Origin: Pagrus major
Taxonomy: Eukaryota; Chordata; Actinopteri; Spariformes; Sparidae
Assembly (NCBI RefSeq): GCF_040436345.1
Contig: NC_133238.1
Span: 1,674,501-1,738,500 of the forward strand
DNA: 64,000 bases
Reading direction: 5' to 3'
Part shown: positions 13,973 through 63,519 of the stretch, piece after piece
Layout of the letters: the number at the start of each line of letters is the position of its first letter
Numbering within the stretch: the stretch's first letter is position 1
Notes under the pieces: model-generated
Seen by the model: the letters and a program-made list of their open reading frames with translations, nothing else
Databases searched by the model: none
What the model was told of the DNA's origin: nothing
Position numbers and translations under genes: made by a program

Positions 13973-16900
13973 TAGAGAGAGACAGAGAGCAGCACAGGGA
14001 AGAAGCAGTTTATGGCGCTGTGGAAAAAAACTGCAGCCATGGGCCACTATCGGAGCCAAGTTCTGCCGATTCCGATAGTTTGTAAAACGTCCTATCGGCG
14101 CGGATTAATCGGTCGACCTCTAGTTCTAAGTGCTATATCGCAGGCAACTGGACTTGTTTCAGTATTTAATTATTGTTAGGCAGATTTTACACATACCATC
14201 TGTATTGTCCAGTTTGTGCTATACAGTAAGTTAATAAAATCAAATTAAATATGCCCAGATGTCTTTTTTTACACATCTCACTCACAATTCAATGTAAGAG
14301 GGCGACATTGCAGTGTAACTTAACAACTTTTGTCCATGTGACAATGTCGACGTCATGATGCATCTTAGAATTGAGAAATTTCCACATCTCTACTCTCCAG
14401 TGATTTTGTGACATGTGAAGTAAAAGCCACTGGTCTGTAGTCACTAAGGATGTTAAGGTTCTTTTTCTCGACAGGAATCAGGCAAGATGTCTTCACAGAG
14501 ACAGGGATGGTTATCACGCTCAGAGTAAGGCTGAAGATGTGTTGGAAAAACCCTGCACAGCTGAGTAGGACCTCCTATGATCCCCCTGAGGCTAGGCTGT
14601 CAGGCCCTGCAGCCTCTCTTGGTGTAGTCTTCTGAACTCTGGGTTGTCCCTGCAAGGACCGCGCTCCGCCATGATAAAAGTGCTAAAATAGCGAGAAAAC
14701 CAAAAAAGAATGCACAAAATTGTTCTGCTGGAGAAATAACTTGGCTTTCTACTTTAGTTGACCAGATCATAGTGAATGGAATTGGAATCAAACATTGGGC
14801 TCTACTTTTCAGATTGCGTGTGTGTGCACGCGCGTGCACGTGTGCTTTGACATTGTTCTGTGTCGGTCTCCTGCAGGTGTATTTTGAAGAGCCATTGGTA
14901 CGACCACAGCCTGGTATCACACTGAAAAAAGACACTCTGCCTCAGCAACCAATCGGAACTCAGAGGAGGAGCAGAGGATGTCACCATGGTAACCAGAGTC
15001 TGACAGTTTACACTGAGTATCTAAATACATCCGGACCTGTTAAAAATCTATTATTGCCGGGAGTTTTCAGTTTTCTGTTTCTTCGTCTGTGTTGTCTAAT
15101 TTCGCAATAATGCCATTACTGTACAAAAGTGAGATGCTACATTTAAGCAGCAAAGCCTAAGGCTCCCTGTATTAATAACAAATATTAATTGCATACAATG
15201 TAAGTGTCTTTTTTCCTGATGTTATTTCAGAGTGTAAACATGTAAATAGTCTAAAATGCATGTTTGATGCTTTCATAACTCATTAATAGCAAGCATTTTT
15301 TCCTTCCTGTCCCCTGCTTGGTGGAGCCCCCAGACAGCGGGTAGAACTTCCTGCTGCAGCATCCAATCAAGATCCAGACTGTCTGGAGAGGGTGGAGCTA
15401 AACACTACACTGGCTATAAAGGCAGAGCTTCAGTCACTGCAGGTTTACACTGTTTTTCAAAAAATCATCACTGAGCTGATTATCAACTGGCTTATAGCTG
15501 GTTACCTGGTAACCTGTATGTTGTCCTGCAGGGGTCGCAGTTTAACTCCCAGAGGGCCATTCAAGAGATTCTACAGAGGTCGGAAAGGACCAAAAACCTG
15601 ATTAACACCAGAGCTACTGAAGGTAACTCACAGACACACAGGGTCCTCATTACATGTCTCCCTGCTCCTTGCCATCATAATGGACATCTCTGTTCCCTTC
15701 TTGCTCCTCAGTGGAGCAACGAGTATGCCTGCACCAACTTGCACATAGCTCTTTTTATCAGACCGATACACACCCATATGAGAAACTGGTTAGTAATTTG
15801 CTGCTGGACTGATCTGATGCTACATCACCACAGTTTTATACTTGAATGAATAACAGATTCAACATAATTTCACTACGAAGTTTAGATTTGCTTGGTGTTC
15901 TGATTCACAATTTAGTTAAAAATAAATGGATCAATGGTAATTGTATCTGGTTAGTTAAGGAAGCGTAAAACAACTTTTATCATTATCAGAAACATTTATA
16001 TTTTCATTGTCAGTCATTTTCCCCATTTTAATCTGTATGATGATTGAGAAGTTATTGTCTTCCAGTGAAAACATTCAAATTAAATATCAGTTTCTATTAG
16101 CCTAAAAATCCCCTTGTATCAGGTAGAAAGTATCATTTAATGTGAGATATATTTAGATTTACATTTCCACTTTATCAAATACATATACACATACACTATT
16201 AATGTATTTCTACAGTTTACAAGACATTCTCATGGTAACCTGGATTGTTATATATTGAATTTAAAACAGAATATCAATAAATAAAAATAGGTAACTGTCA
16301 CAATCATGAAGTAATGTGGGACTACTTGTTAATATCTCAGTATTATGTTCCAGTTTACTTGAAGGTGCACAAAAAGAGTAACTAATGACTAAGTAACTGG
16401 TAATTAATGAGTCTATTGCAGATATGTGGATGTGATTGTCTGTCTGATCTGAAGTTAATTTAAAAATGTTATCTATTTAATGAAGTGGGTAAAAAGTACA
16501 ATATTTGCCGCCACAATGTTGTGGAGTGGAAGTATAAAGTAGCAGAAAGTGGAAATATTCTATATTTGTACTTAAGTACAGTACCTAAGTAAATATACTT
16601 AGTTACATTCCATCACTGATTATCATTGGGTTTAAATCAGGAAGGCAGTATTTTTTTTTATTGAAGAAGGCATTAATTAATAAATAAGCTTTTATAGTTT
16701 GATTACATTTATTTTACTACATATCAATTATAATTCAATTCATTGTCATACTTGGGTGGCTTGACTTGGGATTTTACTTCCTTTAACTTTACTTGACATA
16801 ACCTGTGACTTGACTTGACTTTGAGTGGGTCCCCAATAAAATTTGTGATTTTTGACAAAATAATGTGTTAAACTTGTGTTTGATGTTCTATGGTTATAAT

Positions 16901-17444
16901 CATGGTTATATTCATGTATGTTGAAAATGTCTCTGAAAATTAAACAAATAAACCAATGAAATTCCTAATTGAAAGTTGATGAGCCTGTCAGTCGGAGACA
17001 GATTTTGTCAGAGTACATTACAAAAACAGGATTAAAAAAAATTCAACTGACAACATGTGATGGTGGTTAGCTGATGAGAGATGCTGCATTTTAGGGGCAC
17101 CAATTCCTAATCTGTTTCTCTCTCTGTCTGTGTCTGCAGAAGTCAATGTGTCTCGCTATCAGCTTCTCTTTAACTCACTGGTCAGTGTAGACGTGCAGGC
17201 AGATCAACTGATCAGCCAGGTGCTGCAGGACAGGCTTCTGCTGGCTCCAACCCCCCGCTGCCATGAAAACAAGGCAGCAGATGGCCCCTCCCTCTTCCTT
17301 TTCATGGGCTCTGATCTCCTCAGACAGAAGCCCCTCCCACCAGAGGAGGAGCCAGTAAACATACAGCCTCGCCCATTAACGCGCCACGGCCACTCAACCT
17401 TTGATCTCTACAGACGACAGAGACGCAGTGAGGCCACGCCATGA
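6011..17444 (+). CDS. ppp1r35: Protein phosphatase 1 regulatory subunit 35, five coding exons
   Basis: PPP1R35 binds protein phosphatase 1 and is needed for centriole elongation and centriole-to-centrosome conversion (family knowledge). Coding exons: 6011-6244, 14877-14988, 15327-15442, 15532-15622 and 17140-17444, giving 858 nt (285 residues; human is about 250). The start is the first ATG after a TTTCCAG acceptor at 6005. Residues 35-47 (PELNLSVTLSPSK) resemble the human N-terminal motif, and a basic Arg/Lys/Gln-rich stretch follows. Exon 2 opens with V-Y-F (residues 79-81), the V-x-F core of an RVxF PP1-docking motif. The conserved C-terminal domain begins at LNTTLAIKAELQ (140-151) and continues through QRAIQEILQRS and YQLLFNSLVS to the end. 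Exon phases join without frameshift. The exon 3 acceptor is the weakest call: an AG at 15325-15326 is the one that keeps phase, while the stronger-looking CCCCAG nine bases later would break it. Intron 1 (8.6 kb) is packed with nested transposons. A poly(A) signal follows the stop. The gene is convergent with hao1. Confidence 0.88.
6245..8479. other. First part of ppp1r35 intron 1
   Basis: Intronic. Around 6463 the sequence TAGGGCTGGGCGATATA resembles the terminus of a common fish hAT-type element, but its partner end was not found. The stretch 7000-7450 (starting GGGCGCACTCACAC) has the look of an interspersed repeat. No exon recognised. Confidence 0.4.
9700..10241. mobile_element. Internally deleted Tc1-like element, copy 1
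   Basis: Left end CACCAATCAGCCACAACATT after TA; right end GTTATGCCTGATCGGTG before TA: inverted ends of a Tc1/mariner family common in fish. The interior matches the transposase 3' region of the family, read on the plus strand (a segment with CTTGGACACGC-like and GATCCATGGAGGCCCCACC motifs), but the transposase 5' two-thirds is missing. Two related copies occur at 39651-40632 and 44811-45311; this copy shares its left-hand deletion joint with the latter. Confidence 0.8.
10510..13349 (+). mobile_element. Young 5'-truncated L1 retrotransposon with exact 16-bp target duplication
   Basis: About 2.84 kb. Encodes the second half of L1 ORF2: reverse transcriptase motifs LDAEKAFDRVSW, GIKQGDPLSPQ and LYADDI, then the long connection and a C-terminal zinc-knuckle-like CWRGCG...H...C segment, ending at 12696. 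The frame is continuous apart from a single break at about 11362-11368, where a run of seven A's shifts into a stop. A 3' UTR with simple repeats, an AATAAA (13328-13333) and a poly(A) run follow. It is flanked by the exact duplication AAAGAATGGTTTGTTT at 10494-10509 and 13350-13365. The 5' end is truncated within ORF2, so endonuclease and ORF1 are absent. Confidence 0.92.
10521..12696 (+). pseudogene. L1 ORF2 C-terminal two-thirds, one frameshift
   Basis: Reverse transcriptase and C-terminal domain of an L1 ORF2, in two pieces 10521-11372 and 11383-12696, broken by one extra A in a homopolymer. The catalytic LYADDI motif near 11040-11055 is intact. Without the amino-terminal endonuclease it cannot act as a complete ORF2 protein. 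The near-perfect frame argues for recent insertion or a sequencing error at the homopolymer. Confidence 0.85.
14641..14876. other. End of ppp1r35 intron 1
   Basis: Unique-looking sequence that ends in a CTCCTGCAG acceptor at 14868-14876, preceded by a GT/CA-rich stretch (GTGTGTGTGCACGCGCG) rather than a long pyrimidine run. Confidence 0.5.
15623..17139. other. ppp1r35 intron 4
   Basis: AT-rich intron of 1.5 kb ending in CTGTGTCTGCAG. No transposon with recognisable ends was seen. The segment 16480-16620 resembles a short interspersed repeat common in fish (AAGTACTTAAGTACAGTACC-like). Confidence 0.4.
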
Positions 17445-17513
17445 AAGCCACACAGGATGATTCGGATTGGCTGGCGGCACTGAGGCTATTGGTCAGATTG
17501 TGTGATGTCATTT

Positions 17514-17519
17514 AATAAA
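17514..17519 (+). terminator. ppp1r35: Polyadenylation signal of ppp1r35
   Basis: AATAAA lies 70 bases after the TGA stop of ppp1r35, in the right orientation; a second AATAAA follows at about 17595. Either could direct 3'-end formation. Confidence 0.65.
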
Positions 17520-18576
17520 GTTATCTTATCAGTTTTAAACTATAAATGTAAACTGATAGTTGTTTTTCTTCATGTAACGGGCAGCATTTTTCCAATAAAT
17601 TTTTTTCGAACATGTTCACTCTTGTCAATGTCATGACTGATGCTGTGCTGAAGGTTGTTCAGTCAGAGTAGTTTGAGCAAACCCCCTCCTGAGGGTCTGG
17701 GGGTTGCACACCAAGATCTCAGCCTCTGCTTAACTATTCTGCTTAAAAAAAACAGGTATTGGTGCTCAATTAAAAATGCTACGCCTACCCCTCAATGGCA
17801 TTTAATTATTCTCAAAACCTGTGCACATATAAACCAGGCACATTCAGGTGATACAGTCAGAACGATATCCACAAATGGAAAACCATTCTGACATGGGAGT
17901 ATTTGTGCTTTGCGTGTACAAATGTTGTCCTGTAATAACAGGGCTGTGACAAGCACAAGCTCAACCCTCCCTATGTAAACCTAACAGCTCCATACTGCGT
18001 TACACTTACTTTTCTTGCAAGAGCTACCTAATTTTGCCTTTCAATGGTTGCCTTTGTTGGTTTGAGTCAAGTATAGAGGCTGTGTTATGGGTAGCTCTGG
18101 ATGTCTTTGTTTCTGACCCAAAGGGAGTCCACAGGGTGGATGTGGACCTGTTTGCTCTCCCTACCCCACTGTGTGCTAAAGTGACATGCTTAATATGAAT
18201 GCAGACTATAGCTGTCAGCAAAGCCCAAACAGATAAAGAGGCACGTCAATACTATGCATGCTGCCAGGTATAATGCCTACCTTCAGAGCTTATTTGGTAG
18301 AATGCACGCCTCATGAATAGAAGTTGAGTTAGCAGCTGTAGCTGTATTCCACCTGGTTGCCTAATCCTGCATTGTTTCTCTCACTCTCTCCCTGTTCCCT
18401 GTTTAAGGCAGCACTCCCTAAATGTTAATTTTAGTGCTACAGTGAATCAACTCATTTCAACAACTTCTGTAAATATCCTTAAAGCTACCAGCCGTTCCAG
18501 TTGCGGAATGATTTTACTGTCTTTGTGATCATATCATCATCACATTTGCTGATAAATGATGTATATTCCTCAAGAC

Positions 18577-20394
18577 CAGGGGTGGGCAATTAATTTTCCC
18601 AAAGGGCCACATGAGAAACAGGGCTGTTGTGGAGGGCCCGGCCAATAGGCTAAACTCAATTCTGCTCAATATTAATTTTATTTCTATTAAAAGCAGTAAA
18701 TTGTAAGGTCTTTGATAAGCTGCGACTGGTAAGAGTAAATGTTATGATTAGAACATGAAAAAGTGAAGCAGACATAGTACAAAATGCAATTATGTCACTA
18801 TTTAATCAACATCCACAGAAGCAATTGTGAACAAAATGTGCATGTTTTTGCCATTTTTCAAGAACAGCATTAAATTAACTATACAAAGTGTTATTATCTT
18901 TTTGTTTGTCTTACTACCTCATTTTCTGTTTTTCAGTTCTTTTTTCTTGTTCAGTGAGAGAAATCTAGTCTGTGCTGGGCTTGAACAAGTGCACTGAAGT
19001 CAGGTTGAATGTCTGAAGTGGATATGCGAAGAACAGCTGACAGGTAATCATCAGTGAGAGAAGATCTGTATCTGGATTTGTTAAACTTCATCACTCCAGG
19101 TTTCCCGCTATGTCCTCAATCCTTCTCGTTACGGTTTGCCTGGAAAGCGGCACATTCTCAAACACCTTTTTTCTCTGGGCATATTAGCGCAGCAGAGTCC
19201 ACCAAACACTCTTTAATAGACTCCCCTTCCCCTTACTGTTTTTGGCGATTTTGTGGGATATCACAAAGCTGATCTTGACTGCTGCCATTATTTTCATTAT
19301 TTTCTACACGCCACAGGGCAAAAATTCCTATTCCAGATGTCTCTCTGATAGTGCTGTAGCTAAATTTAAGGAAATGATTCCATCGGCTTTTAATCAGTGT
19401 CATGTCCCAATATAACAGAAGACTCTTATGTTGCCCCTAGTCCGTCCCAGATTGATCACCTTGTTGATAGTGTTGCAGGCTCCCTACGCATGACACTTCG
19501 CTCTATTGCGCCTCTTAAGAAAACCTAGAACATGGTAAAACACCAAAACTCGCATTTTAAAGCAGACATCGTGAGAATTTTAAAAGAAATGACGTTCCCC
19601 CGAACTGAAAGAATCTTGTTTGGTCTGGCTAAAAAAAAATGTATAAGAAAGCTCTCCATAATGCCAGAGCAGCTTATATTCAGCATTGATAGAGGTAAAA
19701 TGAGAAGACCTTACATTCTCCGACAATAAAAATGCACAGCCTACACACAGAATTGTATCTGTTCTATCACGTTGTGATTAATTGAATGATCCTGAGTTAA
19801 TATCATTGTGTTCTATGATCAAGCCCAAGGGTTGATCACTGTATGTAGCTGAGGATAAAAAACGAAGAATTACCTCACACTGAAATGGACTAAAATAAAA
19901 TTGAAACTGTCCTGTGGTTTTTTTTGTGTGCCTTTTTTCATTTTTACTGTTTTTAAATCTAAGCTGCTGCTATGTGTTTTATTTATTATCAAGTGAGGCT
20001 ACTTTTTATTTTGTACATTTTCACAAACACAGGGATGACTTAAGTAGGTCTGCATATATAGTTCTGTATTGCTACTCTATTTCTATTTATTGTAGGCTAG
20101 TTCTTTTGTTTCATAAATGCCCCAAAACATGGCATCACTCAAATGGAAATGCAAAGTTCAACTACCTTATACTGGAAGCATAAGTAGCCCACTGCAGAGT
20201 TGCCACATCATGTGAAAATATAAATGAATGCTCATTTAGGCCTATTAATAATGTCGATAAACTAATTTAGACTTTCTAGGCTGCGTTATCTTCATTATAA
20301 GACACAAATATGTTTTGCGGCTCCAGACAGATTTTTTTTGGCGAGAGACAGGGGCAAAAATGGCTCTTGTGATAGTAAAGGTTGCTGACCCCTG
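18577..20394. mobile_element. Candidate hAT element or two separate hAT ends
   Basis: CAGGGGTGGGCAATTA at 18577 and, on the other strand, CAGGGGTCAGCAACC ending at 20394 are both hAT-type termini (shared CAGGGGT and GCAA). The flanking octamers CTCAAGAC (18569-18576) and CTCTAGAG (20395-20402) agree at 6 of 8 bases, so one old element is possible. The two termini, however, also resemble ends of two different hAT families. No intact transposase frame lies between them. Confidence 0.45.
19310..19740 (+). mobile_element. LINE fragment (CR1/L2-like linker before reverse transcriptase)
   Basis: In shifting plus-strand frames the sequence reads AVAKFKEMIPSAF, then a leucine-rich APLK-like segment and RGKMRRPYILRQ, which resembles the linker between endonuclease and reverse transcriptase in CR1/L2-type LINEs. 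Several stops. Boundaries are approximate. Confidence 0.45.
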
Positions 20395-20751
20395 CTCTAG
20401 AGTCAACCCTTCTTGGTTAACCCTGACCTGGTTGACTGAGAACCTACATTTCCCACAATGCAACTCGAAAGGGCCTTCATTATTTCTGTTTCACATGCTG
20501 AGTAATACTAATCATGACCAGTAAACTCATCTTAATGAAGTAAAATCAGTCAAGTACCACTTTAATCAGTGCCACTTTCTTCACTGACTACAAGACATTG
20601 GCCAGTATTGCAACTCAACCTTACATTAGATTTGATGATATACTATTTTGACAGGTCTTACTACCAAAAATAGCAAACTCATTTTGAAAAAATGAACGTG
20701 TCCAATGATCCATCGATAATTGTCTAGTGATTCCTCCAGCAGGTCCTTCTT

Positions 20752-38279
<17,528 letters not shown>

Positions 38280-39650
38280 CGCTGGCCACTCAAACACCCA
38301 GACACTGAGGTGACTCTCTGTCTGGTATCTAACACACAGTGCAGCAGTGATAAGCAGAGCTGCAGTAATCATTAACCTGCTGGAGGCTTCACCAGCCCTA
38401 AACCTCTTCATCTTAAGCATGACTTAAACTCTGCTCAGTTTTACACAAGATAAAAGACATCATGTCTTTATGAAGACCTGAACAAACCCAGAGGATTGTG
38501 AACATTGTGGATTTTGACTGACTGATTAAAATCTTTATTTCGAACATGTACATTTTTGTGTGCGTTTTTTCTTTTTTAAGATCATAAGCAAACAAACCAA
38601 CAAAAGAAAAGTGCATAAGAAAACAGTCAGTTCTAATTACATAAAGAAGTGTGAACTTATTTAATCCCACCCCCTCTCCATGACATGAGTCTGGACCACC
38701 TGGACCTTTATATCCTGTGTGTGTTTAGACTGTTACTAGGTTGTGAAATAGCGTTGGCTGGTCTGTGAACTTTGAATCCTCTTGTTAATTGCTCATGCGT
38801 TCAGTCAACAGTCAACAGTCCACATGTAGTGTTCCATCTTAGTTATTCTTTTACTGTAGGCGTTTCTGAGCACAAATAACTACATGTTAACCCGAATAAA
38901 TGGTTTTAAACTCCATCTGTTAACTTCATGTTACATTCTGATTATGTATACTATAATGATTCCAAATAACTGCCAAAAGATGTGTAGCTAGGCCTTGTGG
39001 GGTACCCCTAAATTCCACAAAGTTTGCATGTAGCAATCTTGCATGTTCTCCATCTGGAAGCCCAGTCAGGGTTTATATCTAGGATTGTAAAACCAGCCCT
39101 AGTAAAAACTTGCAGTTAGCCATTATGGTTCTTCAGTCCAAACTCCTGTCAAACATCTTTGCCCAAAGACAAAATTGACTGATTGGTGTGTATTATTTTC
39201 CTTTAAGATATTGAAAAAATGATTTTGTAAAATGGTTCCCCAATATATATATATTGTTTGTCTTTTATGAATATAAACCAAATATAATTTGAAAAACATA
39301 CATAATTTTATTTTCATGGCATCCATGCAGCATTGTTTAACCATTTGTTCATTGAAACGACAATGAACGGGCAAATAAGGGGGCTGCAGTTTGGTCATTT
39401 TTGCTAACAACAGGGATGGCATCCCCCCTCAAAAACCCCTACAGGCCACGTCTCTTTCAAGACTGATTTGGTCATGGATGTCAGGATTTGGTACAGTTAT
39501 ACAACACTTGGAGCAGAGGTGTTTAGCAGGCTGTGCCTTACACGCAGTTCTGCAAAGGACGATATCAAGGTTGCTCAAGCACCTTTGTTACCATTGCTTT
39601 GTACTTCCTTTGTACAGATTCATATTATACTATTCTACCTTAACGGTTTA
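38280..39650. other. Upstream region of hao1
   Basis: 5' flank of hao1. The reading frame of exon 1 stays open upstream to an ATG at 38420. No TATA box or CpG-rich block could be singled out. Beyond about 38700 the sequence is AT-rich with no recognised element. Confidence 0.4.
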
Positions 39651-40632
39651 CACCAATCAGCCATAACATTATAACCACTGACAGGTGAAGTGAATAACAT
39701 TGATAATCTCTTACAATGGCACCTGTCAGTGGGTGGAATATATTGGGCAGCAAGTGAACATTTTGTCCTCAAAGTTGATGTGTTATAAAACATGGGCAAA
39801 CGTAAGGATCTGTGCGACTCCAAAACAGAAGGTCTTGTTCCCAGTCTGCAGGGACAACCATGAACTGGCAACAGGGCCACAGGCGCTCAAGGCTCATTAA
39901 TGCACATGATGAAGCTAAGGCTAGCCTGTGTTGTCCGATCCCACAGAAGAGCTACTGTAACAGAAATTGCTGAAAAAGTTATTGCTGGCTCTGATAGAAA
40001 GGTGACAGAACACACAGTGCATCACAGCTTGCTGCGTACAGGGCTGTCTAGCTGCAGACAGGTCAGATTGCCAATGCTGACCTCTGTACACTGCCGAAAG
40101 CAGCTACAATGAGCCACACAGCAATGGAAGAAGGTGGCCTGGTTTGATGAATCACACTTTCTTTTAGATCGTGTGGATAGCTGTGGATGTGTGCATCGCT
40201 ATCCTGGGGGTAAAAAAATGGCACCAGGGAAGAACCACAGGAAGAAGGCCAGCCCGTGGAAGCAGTGTGATGCTTTGGGCAATGTTCTGCTGGGAAACCT
40301 TGGGTCCTGCCATTCATATGGATGTTACTTTGACACGTATAACCTACCTAAACATTGTTGCAGACCTAGTACCCTCTGGTACAAGTTAATCCGCCCTGCC
40401 AAAATTGAGCATCTGTGGGATGTGCTGGACAAACAAGTCCGATCCATGGAGGCCCCAACTCGCAACTTACAGGACTTAAAGGATCCCCTGCTAATGACTT
40501 GGTGCAAGTTACAACAGCACACCTTCAGAGGGCTCATGGAGTCCATGCCTCGATGGGTCAAACTGTTTTGGCGGCATAAGGGGGACCTACACAATATTAA
40601 GCAGGTGGTTATACTTCTATGGCTGATCAGTG
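39651..40632 (+). mobile_element. Tc1-like element, copy 2, with internal deletions
   Basis: Ends CACCAATCAGCCATAACATT (after TA) and TATGGCTGATCAGTG (before TA). Plus-strand transposase remnants in several frames: SHRRATVTEIAEKV with DRKVTEHTVHHSLLRTGL (DNA-binding half), WKKVAWFDESHFLLDRVD (first catalytic Asp in FDES) and AKIEHLWDVLDKQVRSMEAP (catalytic Glu in IEHLWD). The segment carrying the second catalytic Asp is deleted. This copy retains the transposase 5' half that copies 1 and 3 lack. Confidence 0.88.
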
Positions 40633-41040
40633 TATGTTGTACATATACATTTACAAAAGCATAAAATAGATTAAACTAGACCAAAATATTGGACTGACAT
40701 ACATTTATCACATTCTAAGTCCACATTAAGGCCTTATTCTGTGATCAACATTGACAAAAAGACATTACTTCACTTTAAAACCAGAGCAGTGTTTACCAAA
40801 CTTCATATTTTATGTCCCCTTTGAAAGCTGAAAACGTTACACCCCTCAGCCTAACCCGACCAGTCCCTGAGATGTATGACATGTTTAATCATCTGGTAAT
40901 GATACGGGAAAACTAGTAACAAGTGAAAAACTTCTTGAACTTTATTGATGAAATAATATCATCAGGCTGCTACTGTTGTGTATCCAATTTATGTCAAGAA
41001 GTCAATCTAAAGAATGTAATTGTTGAATAAAACACTCACT
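40633..41040. other. Intergenic spacer
   Basis: AT-rich sequence between the Tc1 relic and the probable smg1 3' end; nothing recognised. Confidence 0.4.
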
Positions 41041-41056
41041 GCCTCTCAGTTCCATG

Positions 41057-41062
41057 TTTATT
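41057..41062 (-). terminator. smg1: Candidate smg1 polyadenylation signal
   Basis: AATAAA on the minus strand, about 1.2 kb after the smg1 stop, followed within 30 bases by GTGAGTGTTTT, a GT-rich downstream element. It would give a 3' UTR covering 41040-42265. The choice of signal is an inference. Confidence 0.4.
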
Positions 41063-42265
41063 TGGCATCCAACAAAAAAATCCATTAAAAGCTTTAAGAA
41101 TTAACATTTTGCACCATCACCAGAAACATAATTTCTCCTACTAAAAATGTAAAACTAGAAGGTCCAGATTTCTAAAATGCAAGCATTAGGGATGAGGAGT
41201 GAATACATATTAGGCAAGCAACAGCTTCTAACAGGCAAGTCAAAAAAGGCAGAAATCTACTTCTACATTTCTATCTAAAGAATGGCTGAAGATAGTTACA
41301 AAAGCACAACGAAGACTAAAGATGCACACCGAAGAAAAAGACTCAGACAGAGGTTCTCCTTCATCTAAGTGATTTCACCTTTACCCGTCTGATCTAAGCT
41401 CACAAATAAACCATCCAAAACTATACCACATGACAGGACCCACAAAAGCACAAAGGACCTTCCTGAGAAAGCAACTCCATTACATTTTTTTATTTTGGGA
41501 TATCTGACACTTCAGAGATGTGTCAAAGTCTTTACTGTTGATCAAAGTACTGTTTGAATATTGTTTTCCACTTCAATTTCTTTTCATTTCATTTAAGGTT
41601 TCATGTGGGTGTCCATGTAGCCTTAAGGAATCCTGTTGAGCCTTCGTTTTATCATTCCTGGCCAAACCTGTAACCAACTGGCCAATCAGAATCACAACAC
41701 CATTTAGGAAAAGATTAGAGAAAAACAAGTGTGGCCATGTAAATGCCCCATCCATCTGAGCTTTAGCCCCGGTGAAGTCCCATCCACAGCATGTCAGCTG
41801 TGTGCTTCAGAGGGAAACCGCTCACTTCCTGCTTCATCCTGCCCTCAGATGGAGTTTGATTGGCTCAACAGGATGAAGTGATGTTTATGGGTAAAACTTG
41901 ATAGTGAACTAGGCAGGTGAGGGGGGAAGGTATTTTCAAGTTGAGGGTGATGAGGCCTTTACCCTCCTTCCCCCCTCCCCCATTCGGCGCTGCTTTGCCT
42001 TGTCAAACCCCAGAAAGGAAGGTGGGGCCCACTAAGCGCTGTGTTAGCCCGATCGCCGATGGTTGGGGGAGTGTGGTTGCAGCGGTGCTACGAGGTCACT
42101 GCCCCTTTTTGGGTGACCAGGAGTCTGGTACGGCGGACTAAGCATCCGCTTCCCACATCCTCCCCCCAGTGTGGCCTGGTGCTGCTGTTCCGACACCCCA
42201 GACCCGCTGGACTCTGGTGGATCTCCAAGCCTTCGCTGGACCAAAGACATGAAGCAGCATAGCAT

Positions 42266-63414
<21,149 letters not shown>

Positions 63415-63519
63415 CTGAGGATAATGAGGTGCACAGGGAAATGGAATGAAAGAGTGAGAGAGAGAAGGAATGATCCAAAAATATTACTGGTGGTTCGAGG
63501 ATAAACTGATCAATGTAAA

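Larger units (their letters stand above)
10382..14122. mobile_element. hAT-type element B, host of the young L1
   Basis: Ends are TAGAGGTCGACCGAT (10382) and ATCGGTCGACCTCTA (to 14122), a good 15-bp inverted pair, flanked by the exact 8-bp duplication GTTCTAAG at 10374-10381 and 14123-14130. Subterminal sequence is rich in CGATA/TATCGGCC repeats, typical of this fish hAT-like family. Removing the L1 at 10510-13349 leaves about 0.9 kb, non-autonomous. Confidence 0.85.
9276..14392. mobile_element. hAT-type element A inside the Rex1-like LINE
   Basis: Begins TAGAGGTGGGAAT at 9276 and ends ATTTCCACATCTCTA at 14392, an imperfect inverted pair. It is flanked by an exact 8-bp duplication CTCTCCAG at 9268-9275 and 14393-14400; 8 bp is the hAT signature. 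Its own sequence is only about 0.8 kb at the two ends. The rest is later insertions: a Tc1 derivative (9700-10241) and hAT element B with its L1. No transposase frame survives, so it was probably non-autonomous. Confidence 0.8.
8480..14640 (-). mobile_element. Rex1-like LINE, split by a later hAT insertion
   Basis: Two minus-strand pieces, 14640-14401 and 9275-8480, belong to one non-LTR retrotransposon of the Rex1/CR1-related type. The first encodes the start of the reverse transcriptase (SDYRPVAFTSHV). The second continues with FAYQP and later AVMCWGSRMKAADANR, the typical C-terminal segment. When the intervening hAT element (9276-14392) and one copy of its 8-bp duplication are ignored, the reading frame runs straight through the joint (TKSLERLVLEH), which shows the LINE was there first. 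The copy lacks the catalytic core and carries stops. It is antisense to ppp1r35 and lies inside intron 1. Confidence 0.75.
17520..20751. other. Convergent spacer between ppp1r35 and hao1
   Basis: No host exon. Contains a candidate hAT element or two unpaired hAT ends (18577 and 20394) and a LINE fragment at about 19310-19740, each listed separately. The rest is AT-rich and unremarkable. Confidence 0.5.

Noticed and set aside
13826..14059. Open frame with a poly-Lys run
   Set aside because: Produced by a poly(T) tract inside hAT element B; no domain.
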